Of a stretch of 64,000 nt of DNA, positions 42,793 through 52,489 are shown in pieces. Source of the stretch: Virgibacillus salexigens (GTDB lineage: Bacteria; Bacillota; Bacilli; Bacillales; Amphibacillaceae). The notes beneath the pieces were generated by a model. The model searched no databases and had not been told where the DNA came from. It was given only the letters and a program-made list of their open reading frames with translations. The stretch spans positions 310,001 through 374,000 of the forward strand of contig NZ_BNEO01000002.1 of the NCBI RefSeq assembly GCF_014905415.1. Direction: 5' to 3'. The translations under genes were made by a program, and so were the position numbers. The first letter of the stretch is position 1; the number at the start of each line of letters is the position of its first letter.

Positions 42793-43532
42793 TGCTTAAC
42801 GGGAAAAATGCGCTAGTAACAGGAGCTTCACGTGGTATTGGTCGTGCAATTGCATTAGAATTAGCAAAGCAAGGTGCAAATGTTGCCATTAATTATTCTG
42901 GGAATGAGGCGAAAGCCCAAGCAGTAGCTGAAGAAATTAAACAAATGGGAAGAGAAGCATTCATTGTACAGGCTGATGTTGCAAGTGAAACAAGTGTAAA
43001 AGATATGATGAAAGAAGTAGTATCTCAGTTTGGATCATTAGATATACTTGTTAATAATGCTGGAATTACGAGAGACAATTTATTAATGAGAATGAAAGAA
43101 ACTGAATTTGATGAAGTTATAAATACCAACTTAAAAGGCGTATTTGTTTGTACAAAGGCTGTTACCAGACAAATGATGAAACAACGATCTGGGAAAATTG
43201 TGAATGTAGCTTCTATTGTAGGTATTAGCGGCAACCCTGGACAAGCAAATTATGTTGCTGCAAAAGCAGGAGTAATTGGGCTAACAAAAACAACTGCGAA
43301 AGAGCTAGCTTCCAGAAATATCCATGTTAATGCAGTTGCGCCTGGGTTTATTTCGACAGATATGACGGACGCTCTTACAGAAGAACAACATAATCAGATG
43401 TTGCAGATGATACCTTTGGAAAAACTAGGGGAACCAGAAGATGTTGCTAAAGTCGTCCGCTTCTTAGCAAGTGATGATGCTAATTATATTACCGGTCAAA
43501 CGATTCATATCGATGGCGGCATGGTTATGTAA
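42792..43532 (+). CDS. fabG: 3-oxoacyl-ACP reductase
   Basis: FabG (246 residues) is the NADPH-dependent beta-ketoacyl-ACP reductase of the elongation cycle. The SDR features are complete: [10 protein letters not shown] cofactor motif, NNAG, catalytic Tyr154 and Lys158 in NYVAAKAG, and the C-terminal [11 protein letters not shown]. The start overlaps the fabD stop (TAATG). acpP follows 35 bp later. Confidence 0.96.
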   Translation: MLNGKNALVTGASRGIGRAIALELAKQGANVAINYSGNEAKAQAVAEEIKQMGREAFIVQADVASETSVKDMMKEVVSQFGSLDILVNNAGITRDNLLMRMKETEFDEVINTNLKGVFVCTKAVTRQMMKQRSGKIVNVASIVGISGNPGQANYVAAKAGVIGLTKTTAKELASRNIHVNAVAPGFISTDMTDALTEEQHNQMLQMIPLEKLGEPEDVAKVVRFLASDDANYITGQTIHIDGGMVM

Positions 43533-43567
43533 TCATCCATTTACTAATTGAAAGGAGGTGAAATGCC

Positions 43568-43804
43568 GTGGCAGATGTATTTGATCGTGTAAAAGATATG
43601 ATTGTTGATCGTCTTGATGTGGAAGAGTCAAAAGTAACTATGGAGGCATCTTTTAAAGATGATTTAGAGGCAGATTCATTAGACGTTGTTGAACTAGTAA
43701 TGGAACTGGAAGACGAATTTGATATGGAAATTGCTGATGAAGAAGCTGAAAAAATAAATACAGTAGGAGATGCTGTTAACTACATAAATAACATTAAGGG
43801 TTAA
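43568..43804 (+). CDS. acpP: Acyl carrier protein
   Basis: ACP (78 residues, very acidic) carries growing fatty acids on phosphopantetheine attached to Ser37 in the conserved DSLDVVE motif. The start is GTG, 7 nt after an ideal AAGGAGGTG (43552-43560); the ATG in between is out of frame. It ends the fapR operon at a terminator, although transcription into rnc is possible. Confidence 0.96.
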   Translation: MADVFDRVKDMIVDRLDVEESKVTMEASFKDDLEADSLDVVELVMELEDEFDMEIADEEAEKINTVGDAVNYINNIKG

Positions 43805-43812
43805 CAGTTGAA

Positions 43813-43850
43813 GAAAGTCTCGCATGAAGCGAGGCTTTCCGTATATTTTT
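43813..43850 (+). terminator. Intrinsic terminator after acpP
   Basis: An 11-bp stem with one G-U pair (43813-43823 / 43829-43839) is followed by CGTATATTTTT. The tail is not continuous, so partial read-through into rnc is likely. Confidence 0.65.
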
Positions 43851-43869
43851 AACAAATTGAGGTGCCGAC

Positions 43870-44553
43870 ATGAATATTGCTCAGTTAGAACAACAATTGG
43901 ATATTCAGTTTCGAGATCATAATTTAATAACGCAGGCATTTACGCATTCATCCTATGTGAATGAGCATCGTGATGAAGGATATGCTGATAATGAGCGTCT
44001 GGAATTCTTAGGAGATGCTGTATTGGAACTAGGCGTTTCCCAATACTTATTCCGGGAGCATCCGCATATGCCAGAAGGAGAAATGACTAAATTACGCGCC
44101 TCTATTGTTTGTGAACCTTCGTTAGCAAGTTTTGCTAGAGGATTAGAATTGGGGCAGTTTATTCGTTTAGGGAAAGGTGAAGAACAAACAGGCGGCCGTG
44201 ATCGCTCCGCTTTACTAGCAGATGTTTTTGAAGCTTTTCTAGGCGCCTTATATTTAGATAAAGGATTTAATGCGTCTTTACAATTTCTTGAAACGTTTGT
44301 TTTTCCTAAGATAATAAATGGTGCTTTTTCCCATGCGATGGATTACAAAAGTCAATTGCAAGAGTTAATTCAACAGGTGCGAAACCAGTCCGTGTCTTAT
44401 AAGATTGTCGAGGAAAGAGGGCCTTCACACCATAAAGAGTTTGTTGCAAATGTATTTTTGAAGGACGAAGTATATGGTTCAGGTGTAGGCAGAACCAAAA
44501 AAGAAGCAGAACAGCGTGCCGCCAAAGCAGCGATAGATAAGTATAATGTTTAG
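43870..44553 (+). CDS. rnc: Ribonuclease III
   Basis: RNase III (227 residues) cleaves double-stranded RNA in rRNA processing and antisense decay. The signature [13 protein letters not shown] is near residues 43-55, with the second acidic cluster [12 protein letters not shown] around 116-127; the dsRNA-binding domain occupies about 155-227. GAGGTG precedes the ATG. It lies between acpP and smc as in B. subtilis, but here a reverse-strand gene separates it from smc. Confidence 0.96.
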   Translation: MNIAQLEQQLDIQFRDHNLITQAFTHSSYVNEHRDEGYADNERLEFLGDAVLELGVSQYLFREHPHMPEGEMTKLRASIVCEPSLASFARGLELGQFIRLGKGEEQTGGRDRSALLADVFEAFLGALYLDKGFNASLQFLETFVFPKIINGAFSHAMDYKSQLQELIQQVRNQSVSYKIVEERGPSHHKEFVANVFLKDEVYGSGVGRTKKEAEQRAAKAAIDKYNV

Positions 44554-44585
44554 AAAAAGGCTGTACCAAAATACAGCCTTTTTCT
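44554..44585. terminator. Bidirectional terminator between rnc and the DUF1128 gene
   Basis: A perfect 12-bp stem, AAAAAGGCTGTA (44554-44565) / TACAGCCTTTTT (44572-44583), has T-runs at the 3' side of the stem on both strands and separates two convergent genes. Confidence 0.85.
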
Positions 44586-44590
44586 ATGCA

Positions 44591-44821
44591 TTATGATGAT
44601 TGTTTCCGTACAGCTCTTAATTCTTCAATGAATGCTTGCGTTTCTTGTGCACTTAAATGGCCTTTTTGGTTAATCATATCATACATGAGCTTTAATTCAT
44701 TATACTTGTTTAAGTCATAATCTTTTGGATCCATAATCGTGCGATTAACGACATCTAATCGTTCTGCAATCCCATCCAATAGTATTTTCAGATTTTCCTC
44801 TGTTGGTTGCTCTAAGTTCAA
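44591..44821 (-). CDS. DUF1128 family small protein
   Basis: The 76-residue protein resembles B. subtilis YfkK (DUF1128), a family of unknown function. It is largely helical and charged, with a central MDPKDYDLNKYNELKLMYDM block and a C-terminal AFIEELRAVRK. The frame is open to an upstream ATG at 44917, but GGAAGGAG lies 9 nt before a TTG at 44821, which gives the family length. It sits alone, reversed between rnc and smc, a place where B. subtilis has no gene. Confidence 0.78.
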   Translation of the reverse strand: MNLEQPTEENLKILLDGIAERLDVVNRTIMDPKDYDLNKYNELKLMYDMINQKGHLSAQETQAFIEELRAVRKQSS

Positions 44822-44918
44822 TATTCCCCACTCCTTCCATATAAACTTGAGTATGTATAGCATCATCTCTTCTTTTGTTCCTATGTTTATGATAAAATAA
44901 ATGCGGTAAAAAGCCAAA

Positions 44919-44948
44919 TTGTATTATTTAATATTAATAAAGTATATT
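44919..44948 (+). promoter_or_regulatory. Candidate promoter of smc-ftsY
   Basis: TTGTAT (44919-44924) and TATATT (44943-44948) are separated by 18 bp, about 70 bp before smc. The region is very AT-rich, so chance matches are likely. Confidence 0.4.
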
Positions 44949-45018
44949 GTAATAGTTTAATGAGAATCTTCGTAAGTAAAATTGAAGATGTTCTTTAAGA
45001 TAAATAGGAGAATGTAAT

Positions 45019-48000
45019 ATGTATTTAAAAAGGCTGGAAAGTGTAGGCTTTAAATCTTTTGCTAAACGGATAAATGTTGATTTTGTACCTGGTGTTACGG
45101 CAGTAGTAGGACCAAATGGCAGCGGGAAAAGCAATATAACGGATGCCATTCGGTGGGTGCTTGGAGAACAGTCAGCAAAATCCTTACGAGGATCGAAAAT
45201 GGAAGACATTATTTTTCAGGGCAGCGATACACGAAAAGCATTGAATGTAGCAGAAGTTACATTGGTACTCGATAATCACGATCAACAACTTCCATTGGAT
45301 TATGAGGAAGTAAGTGTTACGAGGCGTGTTTTTCGATCTGGTGAAAGTGAATTCTTTATTAATAATCAGGCTTGTCGATTAAAGGATATTGTAGATTTAT
45401 TTATGGACTCTGGGCTCGGGAGAGAAGCATTCTCGATTATTAGTCAAGGAAAAGTTGAAGAAATATTAAGTTCCAAAGCCGAGGAACGAAGAACGATATT
45501 CGAAGAAGCTGCTGGGGTATTAAAATACAAACAAAGAAAAAAGAAATCGGAATATAAATTAGCAGAAACACAAGAAAACCTGAATCGTGTAGAAGATATT
45601 ATTCATGAAATTGAACAACAAATTGAACCATTAAAAGCGCAGGCAGACACAGCCAGTAAATATTTGCAATTAAAAGATCAGTTAAAAGAAAAAGAGATAG
45701 CTTATTTGCTAGCTGAAATAGAAGTACTACATAAACAATGGGAAACCAAACGAAATGAATTAGAACAAGCAAAACAAAAAGAACAACATATAAAAGCATC
45801 CATTGAACAAAAAGAAACAGCCCAAGAAGAACGACGACAAATGATCGAGCAAATAGATGAAGCGATTGAAAAATTACAAGCAGATTTGTTAGCAGCTACG
45901 CAAACATTAGAAAAATACGAGGGAAAAAAACAGCTTTTTCTTGAAAAGAACAAGCATTTTGAAGAAAATAAAACAAAATTAGAGGCACAGAAAGACGATA
46001 CTTCAGTTCGAATTGGAAAATTACATGATGAAGTAATACAAGAAAAGAAGCATTTGGCTGAACTAGAACAGACGAAACAAGAAACAGCGGGTATAGTAAA
46101 TCAATTAGATCAGAAACTCCAATTAGGTAAAGAAAACTTAGAAGAGAAAATAGAAGATTTAAAGTCGGAATACATTGAGTATCTAAATAAACAAGCAGTA
46201 AAACGGAATGAAAGACAATCGATCGAAGAGAGACTTCAACAACTGAATGGTAAAAAAGAAAAACAGGAAACGAAATTCGCTGATCTCGTTCAGGAAAGAG
46301 AAACACTTCAACAGCAATTGCAACAAATAAGCAAAGACTTACAAATACAAGAAGCCACTTCTTATGAAAAAGAAAACAAAGTAAAGGCATTAAAACAAAC
46401 ATTGGAAATGAAACGAAATGAGTTTCAAGATGCACAAACGAAATTATATCAAGGCTATCAATATGTAGAAAAAATAAAATCAAAAAGAGAAATGTTAGAA
46501 GAAATGAAAGAAGACTTTCAAGGGTTTTTCCATGGCGTTAAAGCTGTGTTAACGGCTCGAGAGAATGGTAAATTATCGGATATCTACGGAGCTGTCATTG
46601 AACTCATAGAGGTCCCCAAACCTTATATTACTGCAATTGAAACCGTGTTAGGCGGGCAAGCACAACATATCATCGTAAAAGATGATAAAGCTGCAAGAAA
46701 GTCAATCGGCTGGTTGAAACAAACCAATAGTGGTCGAGCAACGTTTCTTCCATTAAGTACGATTCAAGAACGATCTATACCAGAGAATACGGTCCGTAAC
46801 ATAGAGGAACATGCGGGTTATATTGGTATCGCTGCGCAATTAATCGATACGACTAACCACTATCAAAAAGCAATTAATCATTTAATGGGGCATGTGATTA
46901 TTGCTCAATCATTAAAGGATGCAAATGAAATTGCCAACATGGTGATGAGACGTTTCCGTATTGTTACATTGGAAGGAGATGTGGTTAATCCTGGAGGTTC
47001 AATGTCTGGTGGGGCACAAAAAAAGACCAACCAGTCATTGTTTACTCGAGAGAAAGATTTACAGGAAATGACCGAGAAGCTAACAGAATTCCAAGAAAAA
47101 ATCTTGCGTTTTGAACAAAATCTTCGTGAGCAAAAACAAGCTGTTCAAGAGGTAGAACGTCAATTAACACTTGCTGAGTCGTCACAACAATCGGAGCAGC
47201 AGCATTTACAGGAATTGCAATCCCAACATCGTGAATTGGAAATGAAAATACAGACGATGAATGAAAACTTACAATTGTATGATCAAGATAAGCAGCAATT
47301 TGATGAAGACACTGTACAAATGAACAAAAGGCAAACAGCTATCGATCAAGAACTACAACAACTAACTGTCAATGCAAAAAATCTAGAGCAGGAGATCGAA
47401 ACCTTAACGAAGCAGCAAACAGAGGTTAAAGAAAATAAAGAAAAACTTCAGGAAGAGATGCATCGTAATCAAATTCTCCTTGCAGAGCAAGATGAGCGAG
47501 TGAAGAGCCAACGAAATAAAACAAGTACGGTTCAAAAACAACTGACAGAATTACAGAATCAATACGATGCTTTCCAAGAAGAAATACAGCAGTTACTAGG
47601 TTTCCAAGAATCAAATGAAACCGAAGAAGAAATTGATGAAACGATTACAGTGCAAATGGATAACAAAGCGCAAATCACCAATGAAATCCAGGAGCAAAAA
47701 ACAAAACGAGCAGAGCAATCGCAACAATTACAAGATAAAGACCATGATTTAAAGCAAGACACAAAGCAGTACGAAATAATCAGGCAAGATATTCAACAGA
47801 AAGAAGTCCAGTCAAATCGAATGGATGTCGAACTAGAGAATCTTCTATCGCATTTGCAAAATGAATATACGATCAGCTATGATAAAGCGAAGCAATCCTA
47901 TGAAAAAGCTAAAAATAAAGAGGAAGCTCAAGCTATAGTAAATCAACTAAAACAACAAATTGAAGGTTTAGGTACTGTTAATTTAGGTGCAATTGATGAA

Positions 48001-48585
48001 TATGAGCGAATTGCTGAACGTTACAACTTTTTAACGGAACAGCAAACAGATCTAGTAGAGGCAAAGCAAACATTATATACCGTAATTGCTGAAATGGATG
48101 AAGAGATGATCAAACGATTTGGGGAGACGTTTACCAAGATAAAAGACGAGTTTGCAATTGTATTTCAGCAGCTTTTTGGTGGTGGACATGCGGAATTAAA
48201 ATTAACCGATCCTCAAAACTTATTAGACACAGGAGTCGACATCGTTGCACAGCCACCAGGAAAGAAACTACAGCATTTAGGATTATTGTCTGGTGGAGAA
48301 AGGGCACTAACTGCAATAGCACTACTTTTCGCGATTTTACGCGTTCGTCCAGTTCCATTTTGTGTCTTAGATGAAGTAGAAGCTGCTTTGGACGAAGCTA
48401 ATGTAGTTCGATTCGCTAAGTATATTAAGTTATTTAGTCAAAATACCCAGTTTATCGTAATAACTCATCGTAAAGGAACAATGGAAGAAGCGGATGTACT
48501 ATATGGTGTAACGATGCAAGAATCCGGTGTATCAAGGCTTGTGTCTGTGCGCTTAGAAGATACGGAAGAATTAGTAAATGCTTAA
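45019..48585 (+). CDS. smc: Chromosome partition protein Smc
   Basis: Smc (1188 residues) forms the ring that organises and segregates the chromosome with ScpAB. It shows Walker A GPNGSGKSN (residues 31-39, Lys38), a first coiled coil (about 170-500), the hinge (about 505-660; DIYGAVIEL, GGSMSGG), a second coiled coil, the ABC signature LLSGGERALTA (about 1090-1100) and Walker B VLDEVEAALDE. Length fits B. subtilis Smc (1186). The ATG follows AGGAG. ftsY comes 12 bp later. Confidence 0.97.
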   Translation: MYLKRLESVGFKSFAKRINVDFVPGVTAVVGPNGSGKSNITDAIRWVLGEQSAKSLRGSKMEDIIFQGSDTRKALNVAEVTLVLDNHDQQLPLDYEEVSVTRRVFRSGESEFFINNQACRLKDIVDLFMDSGLGREAFSIISQGKVEEILSSKAEERRTIFEEAAGVLKYKQRKKKSEYKLAETQENLNRVEDIIHEIEQQIEPLKAQADTASKYLQLKDQLKEKEIAYLLAEIEVLHKQWETKRNELEQAKQKEQHIKASIEQKETAQEERRQMIEQIDEAIEKLQADLLAATQTLEKYEGKKQLFLEKNKHFEENKTKLEAQKDDTSVRIGKLHDEVIQEKKHLAELEQTKQETAGIVNQLDQKLQLGKENLEEKIEDLKSEYIEYLNKQAVKRNERQSIEERLQQLNGKKEKQETKFADLVQERETLQQQLQQISKDLQIQEATSYEKENKVKALKQTLEMKRNEFQDAQTKLYQGYQYVEKIKSKREMLEEMKEDFQGFFHGVKAVLTARENGKLSDIYGAVIELIEVPKPYITAIETVLGGQAQHIIVKDDKAARKSIGWLKQTNSGRATFLPLSTIQERSIPENTVRNIEEHAGYIGIAAQLIDTTNHYQKAINHLMGHVIIAQSLKDANEIANMVMRRFRIVTLEGDVVNPGGSMSGGAQKKTNQSLFTREKDLQEMTEKLTEFQEKILRFEQNLREQKQAVQEVERQLTLAESSQQSEQQHLQELQSQHRELEMKIQTMNENLQLYDQDKQQFDEDTVQMNKRQTAIDQELQQLTVNAKNLEQEIETLTKQQTEVKENKEKLQEEMHRNQILLAEQDERVKSQRNKTSTVQKQLTELQNQYDAFQEEIQQLLGFQESNETEEEIDETITVQMDNKAQITNEIQEQKTKRAEQSQQLQDKDHDLKQDTKQYEIIRQDIQQKEVQSNRMDVELENLLSHLQNEYTISYDKAKQSYEKAKNKEEAQAIVNQLKQQIEGLGTVNLGAIDEYERIAERYNFLTEQQTDLVEAKQTLYTVIAEMDEEMIKRFGETFTKIKDEFAIVFQQLFGGGHAELKLTDPQNLLDTGVDIVAQPPGKKLQHLGLLSGGERALTAIALLFAILRVRPVPFCVLDEVEAALDEANVVRFAKYIKLFSQNTQFIVITHRKGTMEEADVLYGVTMQESGVSRLVSVRLEDTEELVNA

Positions 48586-48597
48586 GGAGGCGGTTTT

Positions 48598-49596
48598 ATG
48601 GGATTCATGGACAAATTAAAGAATAAATTCCAAAAAAGTGAAGAAGAAGTAGAAGAAGTATCAGCCAAATATAAAGATGGAATGAAAAAGTCACGCCAAA
48701 CGTTTTCTGGGAAGATTAATGATTTAATCGCCCGTTATCGTAAAGTGGATGAGGAGTTTTTCGAGGAATTAGAAGAAGTTTTGATCTCTGCTGATACGGG
48801 TGTTGCCACTGTAATGGATTTAATTGACGAATTAAAAATGGAAGTAAAGCGCCAAAATATAAAGGATTCTGAACAAATGAAGGAAGTAATTTCAGAGAAG
48901 TTGGTTGAGATTTACTATGGAGATGAAGATCCTAAAACGGAAAAGCTTCAATTACAAACAGGTCAATTATCCATTATTTTAGTTGTTGGTGTGAACGGTG
49001 CTGGAAAAACTACATCAATCGGAAAGCTAGCTCATCAATTAAAAAGCGAAGGGAAACAAGTTATACTTGCAGCTGGTGATACGTTTAGAGCAGGTGCGAT
49101 AGAACAACTGGATATTTGGGGAGAACGAGCAGGCGTCGATGTCATTAAGCAAACTGCGGGGAGCGATCCTGCTGCGGTGATCTATGACGGAATTAAAGCT
49201 GCTAAGTCTCGGAAGGCAGATGTATTAATTTGTGATACAGCAGGTAGGTTACAGAACAAAGTAAATTTAATGAATGAATTAGCGAAAGTAAAACGAGTTA
49301 TTGAACGTGAGGTTCCCCAGGCACCTCACGAAGTATTATTGGTTTTAGATGCAACCACTGGTCAGAATGCACTAAATCAAGCAAAAACTTTTGCTGAAGC
49401 TACAGATGTTTCTGGTATTGTATTAACGAAATTAGACGGCACAGCAAAAGGTGGCATTGTCTTAGCCATTCGCAATGAATTACAAATACCGGTTAAGTTT
49501 GTAGGACTTGGAGAAGGTATGGAAGATTTACAGGAATTTGATGCACATGCATTTGTGTATGGATTATTTGCGGACATGTTAGAAGAGGATGAATGA
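48598..49596 (+). CDS. ftsY: Signal recognition particle receptor FtsY
   Basis: FtsY (332 residues) docks ribosome-SRP complexes at the membrane. It has only a short acidic A domain, the NG-domain P-loop GVNGAGKTT from residue 131, DTAGR, TKLDG and GLGEGMEDLQ. The short N-terminal region is typical of Bacillus. A strong GGAGG precedes the ATG. It is coupled to smc, and ffh lies two genes downstream. Confidence 0.96.
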   Translation: MGFMDKLKNKFQKSEEEVEEVSAKYKDGMKKSRQTFSGKINDLIARYRKVDEEFFEELEEVLISADTGVATVMDLIDELKMEVKRQNIKDSEQMKEVISEKLVEIYYGDEDPKTEKLQLQTGQLSIILVVGVNGAGKTTSIGKLAHQLKSEGKQVILAAGDTFRAGAIEQLDIWGERAGVDVIKQTAGSDPAAVIYDGIKAAKSRKADVLICDTAGRLQNKVNLMNELAKVKRVIEREVPQAPHEVLLVLDATTGQNALNQAKTFAEATDVSGIVLTKLDGTAKGGIVLAIRNELQIPVKFVGLGEGMEDLQEFDAHAFVYGLFADMLEEDE

Positions 49597-49604
49597 GTCA
49601 TTGC

Positions 49605-49634
49605 TTGACACGTAAACGTATCGTTCGTTATTAT
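49605..49634 (+). promoter_or_regulatory. Candidate promoter of ylxM-ffh
   Basis: TTGACA (49605-49610) with TATTAT (49629-49634) at 18 bp. An overlapping TATAAT at 49632-49637 is 21 bp from the -35. Confidence 0.55.
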
Positions 49635-49672
49635 AATTGTAAAGGTAAATCACTTAACAAGGGGTGTGGATT

Positions 49673-49996
49673 ATGCTAGAAAAAACAACACGTATGAATT
49701 ATCTTTTTGATTTTTACCAGGCATTACTAACACCCAAACAGCGCAATTACATGGAAATGTATTACTTGGAAGATTATTCTCTAGGTGAAATATCAGAAGT
49801 GTTTCATGTATCCAGACAAGCTGTCTATGATAATATAAGACGAACGGAACATATGTTGGAAACATATGAAGAAAAGCTTTTACTGTACGATAAGTTTCAG
49901 CAGCGTCTACAAGTTATGGAAAGCTTAGAAGAATTAGTAAGGGATAAAGATAATCAGATACAACACCTTATTGATAAATTAAAAGAATTAGATTAG
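49673..49996 (+). CDS. ylxM: YlxM family SRP-associated helix-turn-helix protein
   Basis: The 107-residue protein has the sigma-70 region 4-like helix-turn-helix ([13 protein letters not shown], then [20 protein letters not shown]) and a C-terminal coiled coil. YlxM is always next to ffh; in streptococci it binds SRP components and modulates FtsY GTPase activity, but its role in Bacillus is unclear. ATG 49673 is chosen: GTG 49664 lies within the Shine-Dalgarno AAGGGGTG. It is 13 bp from ffh. Confidence 0.93.
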   Translation: MLEKTTRMNYLFDFYQALLTPKQRNYMEMYYLEDYSLGEISEVFHVSRQAVYDNIRRTEHMLETYEEKLLLYDKFQQRLQVMESLEELVRDKDNQIQHLIDKLKELD

Positions 49997-50009
49997 GGGG
50001 ACACCTTCT

Positions 50010-51353
50010 ATGGCATTTGAAGGCTTGGCCGACCGTTTGCAAAGTACAATCAAAAAAATTACTGGTAAAGGAAAAGTTTCTGAGCAAGATGTTAAAGAAA
50101 TGACAAGGGAAGTACGTCTTGCCTTACTTGAAGCCGACGTAAACTATAAAGTAGTAAAAGATTTAATTAAAAGAATTAAAGAAAGAGCTGTTGGTCAGGA
50201 AGTAATGGATAGCCTGACACCAGGTCAGCAAGTAATTAAGGTAGTAAAAGATGAATTAACCATATTAATGGGTGGAGAACAAAGTAAAATTGCCGTCGCT
50301 GATCGAGGTCCAACGGTTATAATGATGACTGGTCTGCAAGGTGCTGGTAAAACGACAACTTCAGGTAAATTAGCTAATCTACTTCGTAAAAAGCATAATC
50401 GTTCGCCATTACTTGTTGCTTGTGATGTGTACCGGCCGGCTGCGATTAAACAATTAGAGACACTTGGTCAACAGCTTGATATGCCCGTATTTTCTATGGG
50501 AACCGAAGCTGATCCGGTGGATATTGCGACAAAAGCGATTGAAAAAGCAAAGGAAGAACATCATGATTATGTCATCATTGATACAGCAGGACGTTTGCAT
50601 GTTGACAATGAATTAATGGAAGAATTACAAGATATTAAAGCAAAGGTCAACCCTGAAGAGATTTATCTAGTTGTTGATTCTATGACAGGACAAGATGCAG
50701 TGAATGTTGCTGAAAGCTTTAATGAGCAGCTGGATATTACTGGAGTTGTCTTAACCAAATTAGATGGTGATACACGTGGTGGTGCTGCTCTTTCAATTAA
50801 AGCTGTTACCGACAAGCCAATCAAATTTGCTGGTATGGGAGAGAAGTTGGATGAATTAGAAGCATTCCATCCGGATCGCATGGCCTCGCGTATCCTAGGT
50901 ATGGGAGACGTACTTTCGTTAATAGAAAAAGCACAGACCAATGTAGATGAAAAGCAGGCAAAAGAATTAGAAGAAAAAATGCGTACGATGTCATTTACTT
51001 TTGATGACTTTTTAGAACAAATGGGACAAGTAAAAAACATGGGACCTTTAGAGGATCTAATGTCTATGATCCCTGGTGCAAATAAAATGAAGGGTCTAAA
51101 AAATGCCCAAATTGATGAAAAGCAAATTACGCATGTAGAAGCTATTATTCAATCAATGACTAAAAAAGAGCGTCAAGATCCAAGCTTAATGAACGCAAGT
51201 AGAAAAAAACGAATTGCAAAGGGTTCCGGAACTTCTGTATCACAAGTTAATCGGTTGTTAAAGCAATTTGATGAGATGAAGAAAATGATGAAGCAAATGA
51301 CAAACATGCAAAAAGGAAAAAAAGGAAAGGGAATGAAATTTCCGTTTATGTAA
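50010..51353 (+). CDS. ffh: Signal recognition particle protein Ffh
   Basis: Ffh (447 residues) binds signal sequences on nascent chains and pairs with FtsY. It has the N domain (1-90), G domain with P-loop GLQGAGKTT at 108-116, DTAGRLHVD, TKLDGDTRGGA, and a methionine-rich M domain from about residue 310 ending MQKGKKGKGMKFPFM. GGGGGA lies ahead of the ATG. It is transcribed with ylxM. Confidence 0.97.
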   Translation: MAFEGLADRLQSTIKKITGKGKVSEQDVKEMTREVRLALLEADVNYKVVKDLIKRIKERAVGQEVMDSLTPGQQVIKVVKDELTILMGGEQSKIAVADRGPTVIMMTGLQGAGKTTTSGKLANLLRKKHNRSPLLVACDVYRPAAIKQLETLGQQLDMPVFSMGTEADPVDIATKAIEKAKEEHHDYVIIDTAGRLHVDNELMEELQDIKAKVNPEEIYLVVDSMTGQDAVNVAESFNEQLDITGVVLTKLDGDTRGGAALSIKAVTDKPIKFAGMGEKLDELEAFHPDRMASRILGMGDVLSLIEKAQTNVDEKQAKELEEKMRTMSFTFDDFLEQMGQVKNMGPLEDLMSMIPGANKMKGLKNAQIDEKQITHVEAIIQSMTKKERQDPSLMNASRKKRIAKGSGTSVSQVNRLLKQFDEMKKMMKQMTNMQKGKKGKGMKFPFM

Positions 51354-51424
51354 GACTGTATTCGTTTAGATTGATGAAAACTTTTCTTGATAGACGGCGT
51401 TATAACATTGTAATGCAAAAACAC

Positions 51425-51453
51425 TTTACAGACTTTTAGTTTTCTGCTAAAAT
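51425..51453 (+). promoter_or_regulatory. Promoter of the rpsP operon
   Basis: TTTACA (51425-51430) and TAAAAT (51448-51453) are spaced by 17 bp, about 40 bp ahead of rpsP. An alternative, TTGATA near 51389, lies further upstream. Confidence 0.55.
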
Positions 51454-51493
51454 CTAAAAATGTGTTAAATATTTATTTTGGAGGTGCAAGTAC

Positions 51494-51772
51494 ATGGCTG
51501 TTAAAATTCGTTTAAAACGTATGGGATCTAAAAGAAATCCATTTTATCGTATTGTTGTAGCTGATTCACGTTCTCCTCGTGATGGACGTTCTATTGAACA
51601 AATCGGAACTTATAATCCTGTTGTAAATCCAGTTGAAGTTAAAATAGATGAAGATAAAGCACTTGACTGGATGACAAAAGGTGCAAAACCTAGTGACACA
51701 GTTCGTAATCTATTCTCTAAAGAAGGCATCATGAAGAAATTCCACGAGCAAAAAAATCAAGTTGCAAAGTAG
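51494..51772 (+). CDS. rpsP: 30S ribosomal protein S16
   Basis: S16 (92 residues) begins [26 protein letters not shown] in type and is needed for early 30S assembly. GGAGGTG precedes the ATG with ideal spacing. It heads the rpsP-khpA operon; the order rpsP-khpA-ylqD-rimM-trmD-rplS is standard for Bacillus. Confidence 0.97.
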   Translation: MAVKIRLKRMGSKRNPFYRIVVADSRSPRDGRSIEQIGTYNPVVNPVEVKIDEDKALDWMTKGAKPSDTVRNLFSKEGIMKKFHEQKNQVAK

Positions 51773-51781
51773 TGTGATATC

Positions 51782-52009
51782 ATGAGAGCCCTTATTGAAT
51801 CTATTATTACGTCACTTGTAGATCACCCTGAAGACATTAAAATTACAGAAACGGAAGAAAATGCTAAAATGGTTTATCATCTCTCCGTTCACCCTGATGA
51901 TGTTGGTAAGGTGATTGGAAAAAATGGACGAATTGCTAAAGCAATCCGTACGGTTGTCTATGCAGCAAAAACAGATAGCAATAAGCGTGTTTATTTAGAT
52001 ATTATGTAA
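51782..52009 (+). CDS. khpA: KH-domain RNA-binding protein KhpA
   Basis: KhpA (YlqC, 75 residues) is a minimal KH domain with the GxxG loop in VIGKNGRIAKAIRT. In other Firmicutes it forms a complex with KhpB/Jag and influences small-RNA networks and cell division. No clear Shine-Dalgarno precedes its ATG, only 9 bp after rpsP, so translation may be coupled. A terminator overlaps its stop codon. Confidence 0.93.
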   Translation: MRALIESIITSLVDHPEDIKITETEENAKMVYHLSVHPDDVGKVIGKNGRIAKAIRTVVYAAKTDSNKRVYLDIM

Positions 52010-52038
52010 AGGGAAAGGGGGAAATCCTTTCCCTTTTT
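52008..52038 (+). terminator. Intrinsic terminator after khpA
   Basis: An 11-bp stem (52008-52018 / 52026-52036) is followed by T residues; it begins on the khpA stop codon. It divides rpsP-khpA from ylqD-rimM-trmD. Confidence 0.8.
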
Positions 52039-52087
52039 ACACATTACCTGCAAATATATTGATGTTTTGTGAGAGCGAGGAATAATT

Positions 52088-52477
52088 GTGAAGATAATCA
52101 AAAAAGTCCTAATCAAGCAAATAATCACAGAGAAAAGTAAAGAGAAATTAAAAGCTAATTTTCATGATCATAAAATGCGACTTGAACAAGAGTGTCAACA
52201 GCTTCTGTTCGAACAAAGAAAATTACAAAATAAAGCAGGAATATCAAAACCAGAGGTTAATGAACGATTTCAGCAAGAAATTAATAATCGTAAGGAAAAG
52301 ATTAAGCTTGCTGATTTTAAAATGGAACAGTTGGACATGTTAGAATTGGGAAGCGAAATTACGGAAAAAGAAGTTGAAGCTCTTGTTGAGGTCTCTGAAG
52401 GTTCGCATTGGGAAGAAGTAATGGGAGAACGTGCTATCGTTATTAAAGATGGTATTGTCATTCGAATTGATGAATAG
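52088..52477 (+). CDS. ylqD: YlqD family coiled-coil protein
   Basis: The 129-residue protein matches the YlqD family of Bacillaceae, of unknown function. Residues 20-95 are a highly charged helical/coiled-coil region; the C-terminal part holds LGSEITEKEVEALVEV and ends in a short beta-rich strand segment. The start is GTG after GAGG. It lies 12 bp before rimM, so a link to ribosome biogenesis is possible but unproven. Confidence 0.88.
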   Translation: MKIIKKVLIKQIITEKSKEKLKANFHDHKMRLEQECQQLLFEQRKLQNKAGISKPEVNERFQQEINNRKEKIKLADFKMEQLDMLELGSEITEKEVEALVEVSEGSHWEEVMGERAIVIKDGIVIRIDE

Positions 52478-52489
52478 CAGGTGAGAATA

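Noticed and set aside
45896-46483. Reverse-strand 195-codon open frame inside smc
   Set aside because: Antisense to the Smc coiled coil; its Phe/Leu-rich composition is the complement of Glu/Lys/Gln-rich coding sequence.
49632-49637. TATAAT before ylxM paired with TTGACA at 49605
   Set aside because: Spacing is 21 bp, too long; TATTAT at 18 bp is preferred.
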